A stretch of DNA of 64,000 nt, taken from Antrihabitans stalagmiti (GTDB lineage Bacteria; Actinomycetota; Actinomycetes; Mycobacteriales; Mycobacteriaceae). A program made the position numbers and the translations under genes. Shown here piece after piece: positions 1 to 7,996 of the stretch. The stretch lies in assembly GCF_016482825.1 (NCBI RefSeq), contig NZ_JAEMNV010000006.1, positions 186,001-250,000 on the forward strand, in the 5' to 3' direction. Each line of letters begins with the position of its first letter. The stretch's first letter is position 1. The notes below the pieces were generated by a model, which worked only from the letters and a program-made list of their open reading frames with translations, was not told the DNA's origin and searched no databases.

Positions 1-138
1 GGCGTTTCGCGGTCCAGCGTTCAGGCGATCGAAGCTGGCAAGCGCACAATCCAACTCGATGTCGTTTCAGCGATCGCGGAGGCGCTTGGTTGCGACCTCG
101 TCCCCATCACCAGAGCCGGCAAGGCGGTGTCGGCATGA
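1..138 (+). CDS. XRE-family HTH regulator (HipB-like), C-terminal part
   Basis: The window opens inside this gene; 45 codons remain before the TGA at 136-138. The visible peptide (GVSRSSVQAIEAGKRTIQ...) is the recognition half of an XRE/Cro helix-turn-helix: 'S..tVqaiEaGkr', then 'AIAEALGCDLVPI'. Its stop overlaps the next ATG in an ATGA arrangement. The next gene is a broken HipA, so this is most likely the HipB-type antitoxin of a former hipBA module. HipB proteins bind their own promoter and neutralise the HipA kinase. The N-terminus and promoter lie outside the window. The HTH call is seen directly; the HipB role is inferred from the neighbour. Confidence 0.7.
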   Translation, partial: GVSRSSVQAIEAGKRTIQLDVVSAIAEALGCDLVPITRAGKAVSA

Positions 139-577
139 CCGCCGCCGACAGGCTCAACGCGGTGTATCCCGCCGCTAAATACTGAATCAAGACCGAGGAG
201 ATCGTCGGTGCATTGAGTTCGGTGTGTGAGCGCGGTGACGGATCGGCACGCGCTGCGACGCTCGATGTCCTTCGCCTCGTTGTGTATTCGTATGCAATCG
301 GCAACGGCGATCTGCATGGCAAGTACTTCTCGGTGTTCTGGCGGGATCCGATGGCGCTCGACTTCTACGGTCGGGCGAACAAGCGGACACGTCGGCACTT
401 CGTCGAATCTGCTCGTCGGCTCGGCCTACGGAGCGAGCGTTGACACGGATGCTGGACCAGGTCTGCAGCGGTGTCCTTGCCGGCGCCGAGAAGGTGGACG
501 ACATCGGCTTTGCCGACAAGGACACGTCGCGTTTGCGAGAGCTGTTGTTGCACAGAGTGGATGAGCTGCAGAGCTAG
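135..577 (+). pseudogene. hipA-like toxin kinase, degraded remnant
   Basis: Intact HipA kinases are about 400-440 residues; only about 440 bp remain here, split over three frames. The ATG at 135 overlaps the upstream stop but the frame ends after 16 codons (TGA 183-185). A second frame (about 213-443) carries IGNGDLHGKYFSVF, which matches the HipA 'GNxDxHxKN' motif, followed by 'HFVESARRLGL'. After a frame change near 440 the C-terminal helix (MLDQVCSGVLAG...LHRVDELQS) continues to the TAG at 575-577. Most of the N-terminal and central kinase domain is missing, so the protein cannot be functional. The antitoxin-like gene upstream may survive alone. Confidence 0.7.
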
Positions 578-580
578 GCG

Positions 581-1225
581 CTACTTCCCATCCATCGCCC
601 CCGCGCGGTCGGCGTCGGAGAAGCCTTCGACCTTCGCGCCCGGAGCTGCAGCTCGCTTGCGACTGGTGTAGCTCGCTGCCGCGGCAAAGGCGTTCGTCAC
701 GCCCGCAGGCGACGCCGCGTAGGTGATTGAGTTGGTCGATTTGAAGCCCATCTGCTCACCGATCGCGACCGCATCGATGTTCGCGCCGAGGAACAGGTAG
801 TCCCAAGCGAATTCGCTTTCCTGCCTGGTGATCACCTCTTTGACGGCGTGATGCGTCCAGTCCTTGCTGGCGTTTTCGTGACCGTCGGTGAGGACGACGA
901 CGATCACCTGACCCGGCCGCTCGTGCTCCGGCTTCGCGGCGAGCTCCTCGCCGATTTCGGTTGTGAGACGGCCGATTCCGTCGTACAACGCCGTCACGCC
1001 ACGCGGCTGCAGATCGAGCGGCGGGACGTCCGCGATCGGGACGTTGGAGTACACGCGCTCGTAGTGATCGTCGAACTGCGCGAGCGTCACCGTCACCGAG
1101 CCGGGCTGTTCACGCTGCTTCGCGATGTAGGCGTCGAAGCCGCCCTGGGTGTCGCCTTTGATCGAATGCATCGAGCCGGAACGGTCCAGGAGGACGGCAA
1201 TAAGGGTGAGGTCGGGGTTCGTCAT
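581..1225 (-). CDS. von Willebrand factor A domain protein
   Basis: The product is 214 aa. I placed the start at the ATG at 1223-1225 because AAGGAG lies about 8 nt upstream; longer in-frame extensions are Arg-rich and non-conserved. The N-terminus is 'LIAVLLDRSGSMHSI', whose DxSxS forms a metal-ion-dependent adhesion site. It is followed by 'GVTALYDGIG' (the Thr of MIDAS) and 'VIVVVLTDGHENAS' (the Asp of MIDAS), so all three MIDAS elements are present. No signal peptide or membrane segment is visible, so it should be cytoplasmic. The NADAR gene lies 62 bp upstream on the same strand and the two are probably co-transcribed. The partner or substrate cannot be read from the sequence. Confidence 0.85.
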   Translation of the reverse strand: MTNPDLTLIAVLLDRSGSMHSIKGDTQGGFDAYIAKQREQPGSVTVTLAQFDDHYERVYSNVPIADVPPLDLQPRGVTALYDGIGRLTTEIGEELAAKPEHERPGQVIVVVLTDGHENASKDWTHHAVKEVITRQESEFAWDYLFLGANIDAVAIGEQMGFKSTNSITYAASPAGVTNAFAAAASYTSRKRAAAPGAKVEGFSDADRAGAMDGK

Positions 1226-1287
1226 CTGCGGCTCCTTGGCGTTGGGCTTGTATCTCCACAGTGCCTGCGCGCCGAGCCGACTGCCAC

Positions 1288-1845
1288 CTATTTGAGGAGT
1301 TCGTCCCGCACGCGCATAAGTACGAAGCCGAGACGATTCTGGCCGGGCCATTGCGATGGCGTCGCGAGTCGTTCGTCGTCAGCGGCAATGCCTGCGCCCC
1401 AAATGGAATCGGTAGGGCTCGCCTCGACGAGGACGTTCTTGCCCGTCGACGTCAGGTAATCGCCGAGCGCGCCGACCTGGCTGAACTTGGCGAGGTTGGC
1501 CTTGTAGACGACGTCGACGCTGATGCGCGTCCACTCGTCGGCGTCGTAGCCGGTGACTTTGCGCCCGAGCTTCTTGATCTTCGACGGGTTCTTCGCGCCG
1601 AGGATGATCTCGGCCTTGTCCTCGTCGCCGAACGTAGTTGCCTTCTGCCACATCATGTATTGCTCGGCGGAGGTGAAGTTGTGGTCGTCGAGGGTGAAGT
1701 TGGAGATGTACCACTGGCTCAAGCACTCTGGCCCGACGACACCCGTCTCCGACGGCTTTGCATTCAAGAACGGCACCATGACGAGTGGGACGCCCTCGGC
1801 TTCGGCATCGCAGAGTTCGCGGTAGTCACTACTCGGATCGACCAT
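1288..1845 (-). CDS. NADAR (YbiA-like) family protein
   Basis: The product is 185 aa. Recognisable family blocks are 'LSQWYISNFTLDDHNFTSAEQYMMWQKA' (given here as landmarks LSQWY, FTSAEQYMMWQKA), 'ILGAKNPSKIKKLGRKV', 'DEWTRISVDVVYKANLAKF', 'LVEASPTDSIWGAGI' and the terminal 'GQNRLGFVLMRVRDEL'. NADAR proteins are N-glycosidases. YbiA-type members act on riboflavin-pathway intermediates, and other members remove ADP-ribose from guanine in nucleic acid, often beside DarT toxins. No DarT is present here. The vWA gene follows 62 bp downstream, and the pair sits among toxin-antitoxin and Fic genes. Family assignment is firm; the substrate is unknown. Confidence 0.88.
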   Translation of the reverse strand: MVDPSSDYRELCDAEAEGVPLVMVPFLNAKPSETGVVGPECLSQWYISNFTLDDHNFTSAEQYMMWQKATTFGDEDKAEIILGAKNPSKIKKLGRKVTGYDADEWTRISVDVVYKANLAKFSQVGALGDYLTSTGKNVLVEASPTDSIWGAGIAADDERLATPSQWPGQNRLGFVLMRVRDELLK

Positions 1846-1870
1846 CAGGCAAGGTTACGGGGCGCTGGTA

Positions 1871-3205
1871 TCAGGTTTGCGCGAGGCGGGTGGCAATGTC
1901 GGCGGCCGGGATCCATACGAACTTTCGTCCGTTTTTTGTGCGGCTGAGCAGGCCGCGAGCCTCCAGCGCCATTAGGTCCTGTCGTGCACGCTCGCCGCTG
2001 ATGCCGTGGCTGTCCGCGTGTGACTGGGCGGTGAACGTCGCATCGGGATCCTTGACAGCCAACTCCAGCAGGGCAATCTGGCGATGATTGAAACCTGACG
2101 CATCCGAAAGCAGCGAACGAGTGCGTCTGAGCTCCGAGACTTTGGCTGCCAAGTAGACGTCGAGATCGTCGAGTGCTCGTTTGATGACGTTGAGGTGGTA
2201 GATGAAGAAGTAGGTCAGGTCGCCGCCGTCTTGCTCGGAGTACAGAAAGGATCGAGCGTACTGACCCGGTGCTTTCTTGAGAATCGTTGACACAGTGAGG
2301 AATTCCGTCAGCCAATAGCCCTGCTTCAACATGCTCCAGTAGAAGAGAGCGCGTGCAGTGCGGCCGTTGCCGTCCTCGAAGTAGTGGTCGTATCCCGCCA
2401 TGAAGTGAATCGTCAGCGCACGCAGAACGGGATGCATCCAGCCGGCGGTTGCTTGTCCGTTTGCGAAGCGGCACAGCTCAATCAGCCGCCGCGGCAGCTC
2501 GGATACTGGCGGCGGACGATGCAGAACTTGATCGTCGTCACCCAAGACCGAGACGCGGTCAGCAGGATCCGGATTGGATTGCATCCGTCCCGCGGCGTCA
2601 GGTGAGTCGAGAGTGCCGTCCGTGACAATGCGATGAAGCTCGAGGATCGCCTCCGGCGTGAAGTCCGACTCGCGAAGTTCGACAACACGGCGCATCGCGC
2701 GATAGTTGTTTGCAATCATCAATTCACTGCGGTTTCGCGGTGATCGGCCGGTCCTGAGCATGTCCTTGGCGACCGACCGTGTAGTTGCGGCGCCTTCCAA
2801 CTGACTTGATGTAATTGCCTCTTCGATGAGCGAGTTGACGAGGTAGCGATCGCGAGTCGCAGGGTTTGTGACAGGTTCCGGCGCAGCGATGAATCCACTT
2901 GCGCGACTGCCGATCTCGTCGCATAGGCGCAGTACTTCGTCAGGTAGGGCGTAGGTGAATGGTGCACCTTCGACATCGCGCAGCGGTAGCGTGCGCGCCG
3001 CCGACAATCGCTTGAGTCGAAGCGCGAACCACCAGTCCTCCGCTGTTAGTCCGTCAGGAGCTTTGCGGTATCGCACCTTGTCCCATGGGGCGTAATCATC
3101 TGATGTCTCGTAGGCGACCTTCACCAGCGAGATGAGCCTCTCGGGTGTTCGCTGCATCTCGGCGGAGAGTTCGCGCCAGTTGGGCGGTGGTGCGGGCACC
3201 TTCAT
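1871..3205 (-). CDS. Fic-domain protein with C-terminal winged helix
   Basis: The product is 444 aa. The start is the ATG at 3203-3205, which lies 7 nt after a -10-like TAGAGT; the longer frame upstream runs through the operator repeats. Fic enzymes transfer AMP or related groups to protein side chains. The core motif HYFEDGNGRTAR (about residue 275) matches HxFx(D/E)GNGRxxR. An inhibitory-helix motif SSQLEG near residue 133 fits [S/T]xxxE[G/N], so the enzyme should be intrinsically auto-inhibited. The last ~70 residues look like a winged helix-turn-helix. With the palindromes covering its promoter, this suggests the protein regulates its own gene. The target protein is unknown. Confidence 0.9.
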   Translation of the reverse strand: MKVPAPPPNWRELSAEMQRTPERLISLVKVAYETSDDYAPWDKVRYRKAPDGLTAEDWWFALRLKRLSAARTLPLRDVEGAPFTYALPDEVLRLCDEIGSRASGFIAAPEPVTNPATRDRYLVNSLIEEAITSSQLEGAATTRSVAKDMLRTGRSPRNRSELMIANNYRAMRRVVELRESDFTPEAILELHRIVTDGTLDSPDAAGRMQSNPDPADRVSVLGDDDQVLHRPPPVSELPRRLIELCRFANGQATAGWMHPVLRALTIHFMAGYDHYFEDGNGRTARALFYWSMLKQGYWLTEFLTVSTILKKAPGQYARSFLYSEQDGGDLTYFFIYHLNVIKRALDDLDVYLAAKVSELRRTRSLLSDASGFNHRQIALLELAVKDPDATFTAQSHADSHGISGERARQDLMALEARGLLSRTKNGRKFVWIPAADIATRLAQT

Positions 3206-3212
3206 TGCTGCC

Positions 3213-3288
3213 ACTCTACTCCAACTGCACGTAGAAGTTGGAGTTGAAGTTAACGTCTCCAAGTTAACTCCAACTTTGGGTTGGAGTT
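3213..3288 (-). promoter_or_regulatory. Promoter and multi-palindrome operator of the Fic gene
   Basis: Four copies of the 9-mer ACTCCAACT or its complement lie at 3218-3226, 3236-3244, 3267-3275 and 3280-3288 (the last is GTTGGAGTT). They form two inverted pairs, with AGTTAAC elements between them (3248-3254 and 3262-3268). On the minus strand the last half-site abuts the hexamer TAGAGT (3213-3218), a good TANNNT -10 box 7 nt before the ATG. A bound repressor would block RNA polymerase. The likely ligand is the Fic protein's own winged helix, by analogy with the second Fic gene at 39.2 kb. Confidence 0.6.
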
Positions 3289-3394
3289 GATGTTCGCCGA
3301 GAGCCGCTATGGCTAACCATTGGGCAGCTGTCACGGGGCGGTGGAGAACAATCGTGCCAACGACCATCTTGGTGACCGGTCAGGGAGAAATGAC

Positions 3395-3733
3395 ATGACG
3401 AAGTGGGCTCTGCTCGGCTGCGCGATCGTGAGCGAGGTGACGGCATCGCTCTCGTTGAAAGCTGCCCTCGACCAACCGGCCTGGTACGTGGTCGTCGCCA
3501 CCGGCTACATCGCGTCGTTCGTTCTGCTCTCGTTCGTGCTCAAAGCGGGGCTTCCGCTTGGCGTCGCGTACGGGATCTGGGGTGCGCTCGGCGTCGCATT
3601 GACGGCGATCATGTCGGCCATCATTTTCGGCGAACCACTCACGACTGTGATGGGCATCGGGTTGGTCCTGATCATCGGCGGGGTGTTGTGCGTCGAGATC
3701 GGATCCCAGAAGGCTCAAGAGGTCAGCAGCTGA
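3395..3733 (+). CDS. Small multidrug resistance (SMR) protein, subunit A
   Basis: The product is 112 aa with four predicted membrane helices. The start is the ATG at 3395 after AGGGAGA. SMR proteins are proton-coupled dimeric exporters of small cationic compounds. The essential helix-1 glutamate is at residue 14 (AIVSEVTASLSLKAA), and the family signature 'GVAYGIWGALGVALTAI' in helix 3 is complete. The TGATG junction with the next SMR gene shows translational coupling, which fits a paired heterodimer such as EbrAB or YkkCD rather than a homodimer. The substrate is unknown; quaternary ammonium compounds and guanidinium are both possible for the family. Confidence 0.9.
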   Translation: MTKWALLGCAIVSEVTASLSLKAALDQPAWYVVVATGYIASFVLLSFVLKAGLPLGVAYGIWGALGVALTAIMSAIIFGEPLTTVMGIGLVLIIGGVLCVEIGSQKAQEVSS

Positions 3734-4053
3734 TGGCCTGGCTCTTTCTGGTCGGCGCGATCGTCAGCGAAGTTGCCGGCACGTTGTCACTGCGCGCGGC
3801 CGTGAGTGGACGCAAGCTTTGGTACTTCCTGGTTGGCGTTGGTTATCTGCTTGCGTTTGTGCTGCTGTCGCTCGCTTTGAGTGAAGGCCTGGCGCTCGGC
3901 GTCGCCTACGGGATCTGGGCGGCGGTCGGCGTCGCATTGACGGCGGTGCTCAGCAAATTCATCTTCGACGAGCCGTTCACGGTGCTCATGGCGGGTGGAA
4001 TCGCGCTCATAGCAGGTGGGGTGCTGCTGGTCGAGCTCGGAAGCACGCACTGA
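3733..4053 (+). CDS. Small multidrug resistance (SMR) protein, subunit B
   Basis: The product is 106 aa, and its ATG shares one base with the TGA of the preceding SMR gene. It has four membrane helices, with the key glutamate at residue 13 (AIVSEVAGTLSLRAA) and 'GVAYGIWAAVGVALTAV' in helix 3. Charged loop residues differ from subunit A: the first loop here is SGRKLW where A has DQPAW. This fits the opposite membrane topologies of paired SMR subunits. No separate ribosome-binding site is needed, given the overlap. Confidence 0.9.
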   Translation: MAWLFLVGAIVSEVAGTLSLRAAVSGRKLWYFLVGVGYLLAFVLLSLALSEGLALGVAYGIWAAVGVALTAVLSKFIFDEPFTVLMAGGIALIAGGVLLVELGSTH

Positions 4054-4152
4054 CGCCGCGTTTCCGTTGGCGAAAGCCTGTGTGACGGACCGACCTGCCG
4101 CCCGTACGAGTCTCGACTTAGTTGCGCTAATGTGCGACACTATTCGAACGTT

Positions 4153-4168
4153 GCGAAATCTATTTCGC
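4153..4168. promoter_or_regulatory. Inverted repeat upstream of the excisionase-type antitoxin
   Basis: GCGAAAT-CT-ATTTCGC is a perfect 7-bp inverted repeat with a 2-bp spacer, 33 bp before the antitoxin start. Antitoxins of this kind usually bind palindromes in their own promoter, so this is the likely autoregulatory operator. It is inferred from position and symmetry only. Confidence 0.4.
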
Positions 4169-4201
4169 TTCGTTCTTCTGTCCGGACTGGTGAGGATAAC
4201 G

Positions 4202-4735
4202 ATGAGCGCCCAAACGCAGGCACTTGAGACCAGGACCTTCCTGCCGGAGCACCTCGAAGAACTGGCCCCAGTGCTGAGCTTCCTCGAGGCCCATGGGCAA
4301 AGGGGCATGACAGCGACGCCGTCATACGCCCTCGTCGGTACCGGGGAACATGAACGCATAGAGCTGCCGCAAGCAGTTCATCAGGTTCTGACGCAGGTTG
4401 TGACGGCATTGCTGGCCGGAAAAGCGGTTACCGTTGCCCCCCAAAGCATGACGCTGACCACCCAGCAGGCCGCGGACCTGCTCGGCGTCAGTCGCCCGAC
4501 CGTCGTTCGACTAATCACGGAAGGTCACCTCCCGGCTGAGCGAGTCGGAAATCGCCACCGGATACTGCTGGACAACGTGCTCGTCTATCGCGATGCGCGC
4601 CGGCAGCGCCAATACGATGCCCTCGCGGAGACCTCCGTCGACATCGACACCGAGGACGACCCAGCGACCATCCGCGAACAGCTACGCGAGGCACGAGAAG
4701 CAGTCGCGCGTCGTCGCCAGGCAGCAAAAGCCTGA
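4202..4735 (+). CDS. Excisionase-family DNA-binding antitoxin
   Basis: The product is 177 aa, started at the ATG at 4202 after GGTGAGGA. A MerR/excisionase-type helix-turn-helix lies near residues 80-125 (LTTQQAADLLGVSRPTVVRLI, here split as LTTQQAADLLGVS and RPTVVRLI; then PAERVGNRHRILLDNVLVY). A charged helical tail (DDPATIREQLREAREAVARRR) may be the toxin-binding part. In actinobacteria this architecture is common as the antitoxin of a PIN-domain toxin encoded just downstream. That toxin is present 12 bp further on, but it is broken. The gene looks intact and may persist as an orphan repressor. Confidence 0.8.
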   Translation: MSAQTQALETRTFLPEHLEELAPVLSFLEAHGQRGMTATPSYALVGTGEHERIELPQAVHQVLTQVVTALLAGKAVTVAPQSMTLTTQQAADLLGVSRPTVVRLITEGHLPAERVGNRHRILLDNVLVYRDARRQRQYDALAETSVDIDTEDDPATIREQLREAREAVARRRQAAKA

Positions 4736-4747
4736 CACAATCGCCGC

Positions 4748-5091
4748 ATGTTCGCTGTCGTGCTGGATACATGCGTCTTATGGCCGAGCCTGCAGCGCGA
4801 CTTTCTGCACATCTTTTCGCTGCGGCGGTCGTCGGTGGCGCTGGTGCCATAGTCAGCGACAATGTTGGTGACCTTCCCGCTGCCAAGATTCCCGGCCATA
4901 TTCACGTCATCACGGCTGCAGCGTTCGCGGCCGATACCGTCGCGGTCTCCCCGGATGGCGCACTTCAAGCGCTTCGAGAAATGGCCGCGCGGTACAGCAA
5001 TCCACCACACACAGTCTACGAACTGCTAGCTATTCTCGAAAACCGCTACAGCATGACCGAAGCTGTCGAAATGATCCGCAACATTGCGTGA
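4748..5091 (+). pseudogene. PIN-domain toxin (VapC-like), internally deleted
   Basis: The first frame from the ATG at 4748 reads MFAVVLDTCVLWPSLQRDFL, the usual PIN N-terminus with its first catalytic aspartate (LDTCVL), and then stops at about 4850. A different frame supplies the PIN C-terminal half: 'VVGGAGAIVSDNVGDLP', 'AADTVAVSPDGALQALREM', 'NPPHTVYELLAILE', ending at 5089-5091. Family members are about 190 residues. Here roughly 80-90 central residues, including the middle acidic residues, are lost and the halves are out of frame. The ribonuclease is therefore dead while its antitoxin is intact. Confidence 0.75.
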
Positions 5092-5188
5092 CCGGAGTCT
5101 GCGCGGTCCCGTACCGAATGAGCGCGGGCGCGGCGGGACGCGGTGACCCGACGCCACCGGTGTCGGTAGGTTGGACGATGATGCCGGG

Positions 5189-7996
5189 ATGAGTAGCGGG
5201 GTGTACGAGCGATTGGCCGACGCCGTCGGTCGAGCGAAAGCTGGGTCGCCGCTCACCGCAGTGACGGTTGTCGTACCCAGCGTTGGCGCAGGTCGGGACG
5301 TGTTGCACTACCTCGCGCGGCGCGACGGCGTCGCGAATACTCGGGTGCTGACGGTGGGGCAGGTCGTCGAACGACTGGCGGGTCCGGCGTTGTTGCCACG
5401 ACTGCCGTTGCCATATCCGTTGCTCGAAGCCGCGATCCAGCGTGTGCTCTGTGATGAGCCTGGTGTGTTTGCCGAGGTCGCGGATCAGCCGGTCACCGCG
5501 CAGGCGCTTGCGGGTGCGTCGTGGACGTTGTCGTCGTTTGCCGATCCCGTCTTGGCGGACGCGTCGCCGATGGTGGCGGACCTAATCAGGATTCATCGCA
5601 TCGCCACGCGGGCACACTCGGCGCGCTACTTCCAGCAGTGGGAGGCGTATTCCACGGCTCTCGGGCGGTTGGGGCAGCTCGGGTCGGTCGTTGCGTTTTT
5701 ACCGGGTGAATCCGATTCTGCTGCAGCCGCTTTTGTTGCCGAGCTGCGCGCTGTGGGCGAGACGATTGCCGACGAGGGTGACGTGTTCGGCACGATGGTT
5801 GTACATGCGTCCGATGCGGACGACGAGGTGCGGTCGGTTGCGCGGTTGGTGCGCTCGTATCTGTCGGCCGGGACGCCGGGACATAGGATCGGCGTCTTCT
5901 ACGGCGGTGACGACCCGTACCTGCAACTGATTCACGAACACTTCGGTCGGGCAGGGTTGGAGTTCGCTGCGCCGCAATGTCACTCGCTGATCGATCGTCC
6001 TGTGGCACGGTCGTTGTTGCGAATCCTGAAGCTGGACACCGACGTGATGCCGCGACGCGAGTTGCTCGCGATCCTGTCCGAACGTGCCGTGCGGTGGAAC
6101 GACGTCGACGGCGAACGGCTCTCGCAAATCCGGATCGAGCGGCTGACCCGAACTGCGGTTCCCATTGTCGGCGGCTCTGACTGGGATCGGTTGGGTGAGC
6201 TCGAGCCCGACGCCTATTACGCCGGAACGGCTGCGACGCTATCGGATCTGGTGACGTCGTTGCAGCGTGATCTGCGGTCGCTCAGCGGGGTGACGAGTTG
6301 GCAGGACGCGTCCGATCAGCTTGTGGCACTGCTCGATAGGTACTTCGATACGCCGTTCGCCGTTGACCTGGCATTGGTGCGGACGATGGCCGCGGGGCTT
6401 GGTGAGATGGACGGTATTGCTTCAGCACCGACGCCACGCGGGATCGCCGAAGCGATGGCCGTGCGGGTTCGGACGCATAACGAGCAGGTCGGGGTGTTGG
6501 GCGCCGGCGTGTCGGTCGGTCCCATTGCGGCGGGGGTGGGTCGGGACCTCGACGTGTGCATCGTGATCGGTGCCGCCGAAGGCATCGTGCCCGCAGCGCG
6601 ACGCGAAGATCCTTTGCTGCCAAGCGAACTCGCGGGACGAACGTTGGCCGACGAGATCGAGCAACAACGTCGCCGACTGATGCTAACCCTCGCCGGTGGT
6701 GCGCGGCATCGTGTGGTGACGTTCCCGCGGGGGAGTCTGCGTGGTGGGGCGGAGAAGGTGCCGTCACGGTGGTTGATGCCGACGCTCGATGCACTTGCCG
6801 GCAAGTCGGTGGGTGTGACGTCGTGGCAGGCTGATACGGCCGACGCGGTGACGGTTGTGTGCATCGAATCCTTCGATGCGGCAGCGCAATACGCTGACGA
6901 ACGCATCGGCGCGAGTACGGCCACCGAGACGGAGTGGCGGTTGCGTGCACTTGCAGGGGTGCCTGCCTCGGAGCGACAGACGTTGCTCGACGACGACGTT
7001 GTGCGCAACGGCATGCTGACGCGATCCGATCGGTTGAACGGGCGCTTCACGCGATTCAACGGAAATCTCTCTCGTGTAAGAGATTTGGTGCGGTTCTTCG
7101 ACAAGCCGGTGCCGCCGACGCGGCTAGAGGAATGGATCGTCAGTCCGTATCGGTTCTTCGTTCACAATCTGCTCGGCGTCGATACGCTCGACGACCCCGA
7201 TGTCTCCACCACGATGGACCCGTTGACGCGCGGCAATCTGGTCCACCTTGTGCTGGAACAGTATGTAAAGGAATGCATTGCGGGAGAGCGGCGGTCGCTG
7301 GATCGGCTGCTCGACATCGCCGAAGACGTGCTGAGCGATGCTCGGGTTCTGGCACCTGGCTGGTTGCCGCAGTTGTGGGAGAAGGACAGCGGCGTGATCA
7401 GGCGTGATCTGGTCGAGTGGTACGCGCACGACAATCGCGAGCACCTCGAAGGATGGACGCCTGCGTTTGCGGAGCGAGGCTTCGGTAAGGATCCAGATGA
7501 GGTCGAGCTCGATCTGCCTGGCGGTCGAATTCGCTTCTCGGGTGCGGTCGATCGCATCGACACGCATAGTGACGGTCGGCTGCGGGTGACCGACTACAAG
7601 ACCGGCAAGTCCGAGTACTACCGCGCACAGACTGGCGATACGCCCACCGTCGGAGGGACGCGTTTTCAGCTGCCGGTGTATGGGTTGTTCGCGCGGACTC
7701 TGGGTGCTGGTGTTGTCGAGGCTCGGTATTGGTTTGTCAGCACGAAGGGTCAGTTTGCTGAGATCGGCTATCCCGTAACCGATTCCGTGATCGACGATTT
7801 GCGCGAGGGCGTCGGGGTTGTCCATCGTGCGATATCGGCGGGCTACTTCCCGCCGAGGCCGCCCGAACCGACGATCTGGACGGACGAGTTGCTGGAGCTG
7901 TTGGGTCGGCCGGGGCTCGAACGCGCGTGGGTTGCGCTGGAGAATGTGCCGGAGCTTGCCGAGTTCGTCGCGATCTATTCGGGTGATGGGTCATGA
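5189..7996 (+). CDS. AddB-like helicase-fold/PD-(D/E)XK nuclease subunit
   Basis: The product is about 935 aa from the ATG at 5189 (a TTG at 5171 is also possible). Like AddB it begins with an inactivated helicase-type domain with no Walker A motif (TVVVPSVGAGRDVLHYLARR) and ends in a RecB-family nuclease: the His of RGNLVHLVLEQYV, GAVDRID, VTDYKTGK and QLPVYG. AddAB complexes resect double-strand breaks for recombination. AddB proteins normally hold an iron-sulphur cluster through four cysteines around the nuclease. Here the first position reads EEWIVSPYRFF (Ser) and the C-terminal tail has no cysteine, so the cluster must be absent. The gene overlaps the AddA-like gene by ATGA. Confidence 0.8.
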   Translation: MSSGVYERLADAVGRAKAGSPLTAVTVVVPSVGAGRDVLHYLARRDGVANTRVLTVGQVVERLAGPALLPRLPLPYPLLEAAIQRVLCDEPGVFAEVADQPVTAQALAGASWTLSSFADPVLADASPMVADLIRIHRIATRAHSARYFQQWEAYSTALGRLGQLGSVVAFLPGESDSAAAAFVAELRAVGETIADEGDVFGTMVVHASDADDEVRSVARLVRSYLSAGTPGHRIGVFYGGDDPYLQLIHEHFGRAGLEFAAPQCHSLIDRPVARSLLRILKLDTDVMPRRELLAILSERAVRWNDVDGERLSQIRIERLTRTAVPIVGGSDWDRLGELEPDAYYAGTAATLSDLVTSLQRDLRSLSGVTSWQDASDQLVALLDRYFDTPFAVDLALVRTMAAGLGEMDGIASAPTPRGIAEAMAVRVRTHNEQVGVLGAGVSVGPIAAGVGRDLDVCIVIGAAEGIVPAARREDPLLPSELAGRTLADEIEQQRRRLMLTLAGGARHRVVTFPRGSLRGGAEKVPSRWLMPTLDALAGKSVGVTSWQADTADAVTVVCIESFDAAAQYADERIGASTATETEWRLRALAGVPASERQTLLDDDVVRNGMLTRSDRLNGRFTRFNGNLSRVRDLVRFFDKPVPPTRLEEWIVSPYRFFVHNLLGVDTLDDPDVSTTMDPLTRGNLVHLVLEQYVKECIAGERRSLDRLLDIAEDVLSDARVLAPGWLPQLWEKDSGVIRRDLVEWYAHDNREHLEGWTPAFAERGFGKDPDEVELDLPGGRIRFSGAVDRIDTHSDGRLRVTDYKTGKSEYYRAQTGDTPTVGGTRFQLPVYGLFARTLGAGVVEARYWFVSTKGQFAEIGYPVTDSVIDDLREGVGVVHRAISAGYFPPRPPEPTIWTDELLELLGRPGLERAWVALENVPELAEFVAIYSGDGS

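Noticed and set aside
1226-1351. Longer start for the vWA protein at 1351
   Set aside because: The extension overlaps the NADAR gene and is non-conserved, while the ATG at 1225 has AAGGAG at the right distance.
5097-5170. GC-rich symmetric stretch before the AddB-like gene as a terminator
   Set aside because: The pairing is short and imperfect, and the neighbouring genes run in the same direction; it is not distinguishable from chance in GC-rich DNA.
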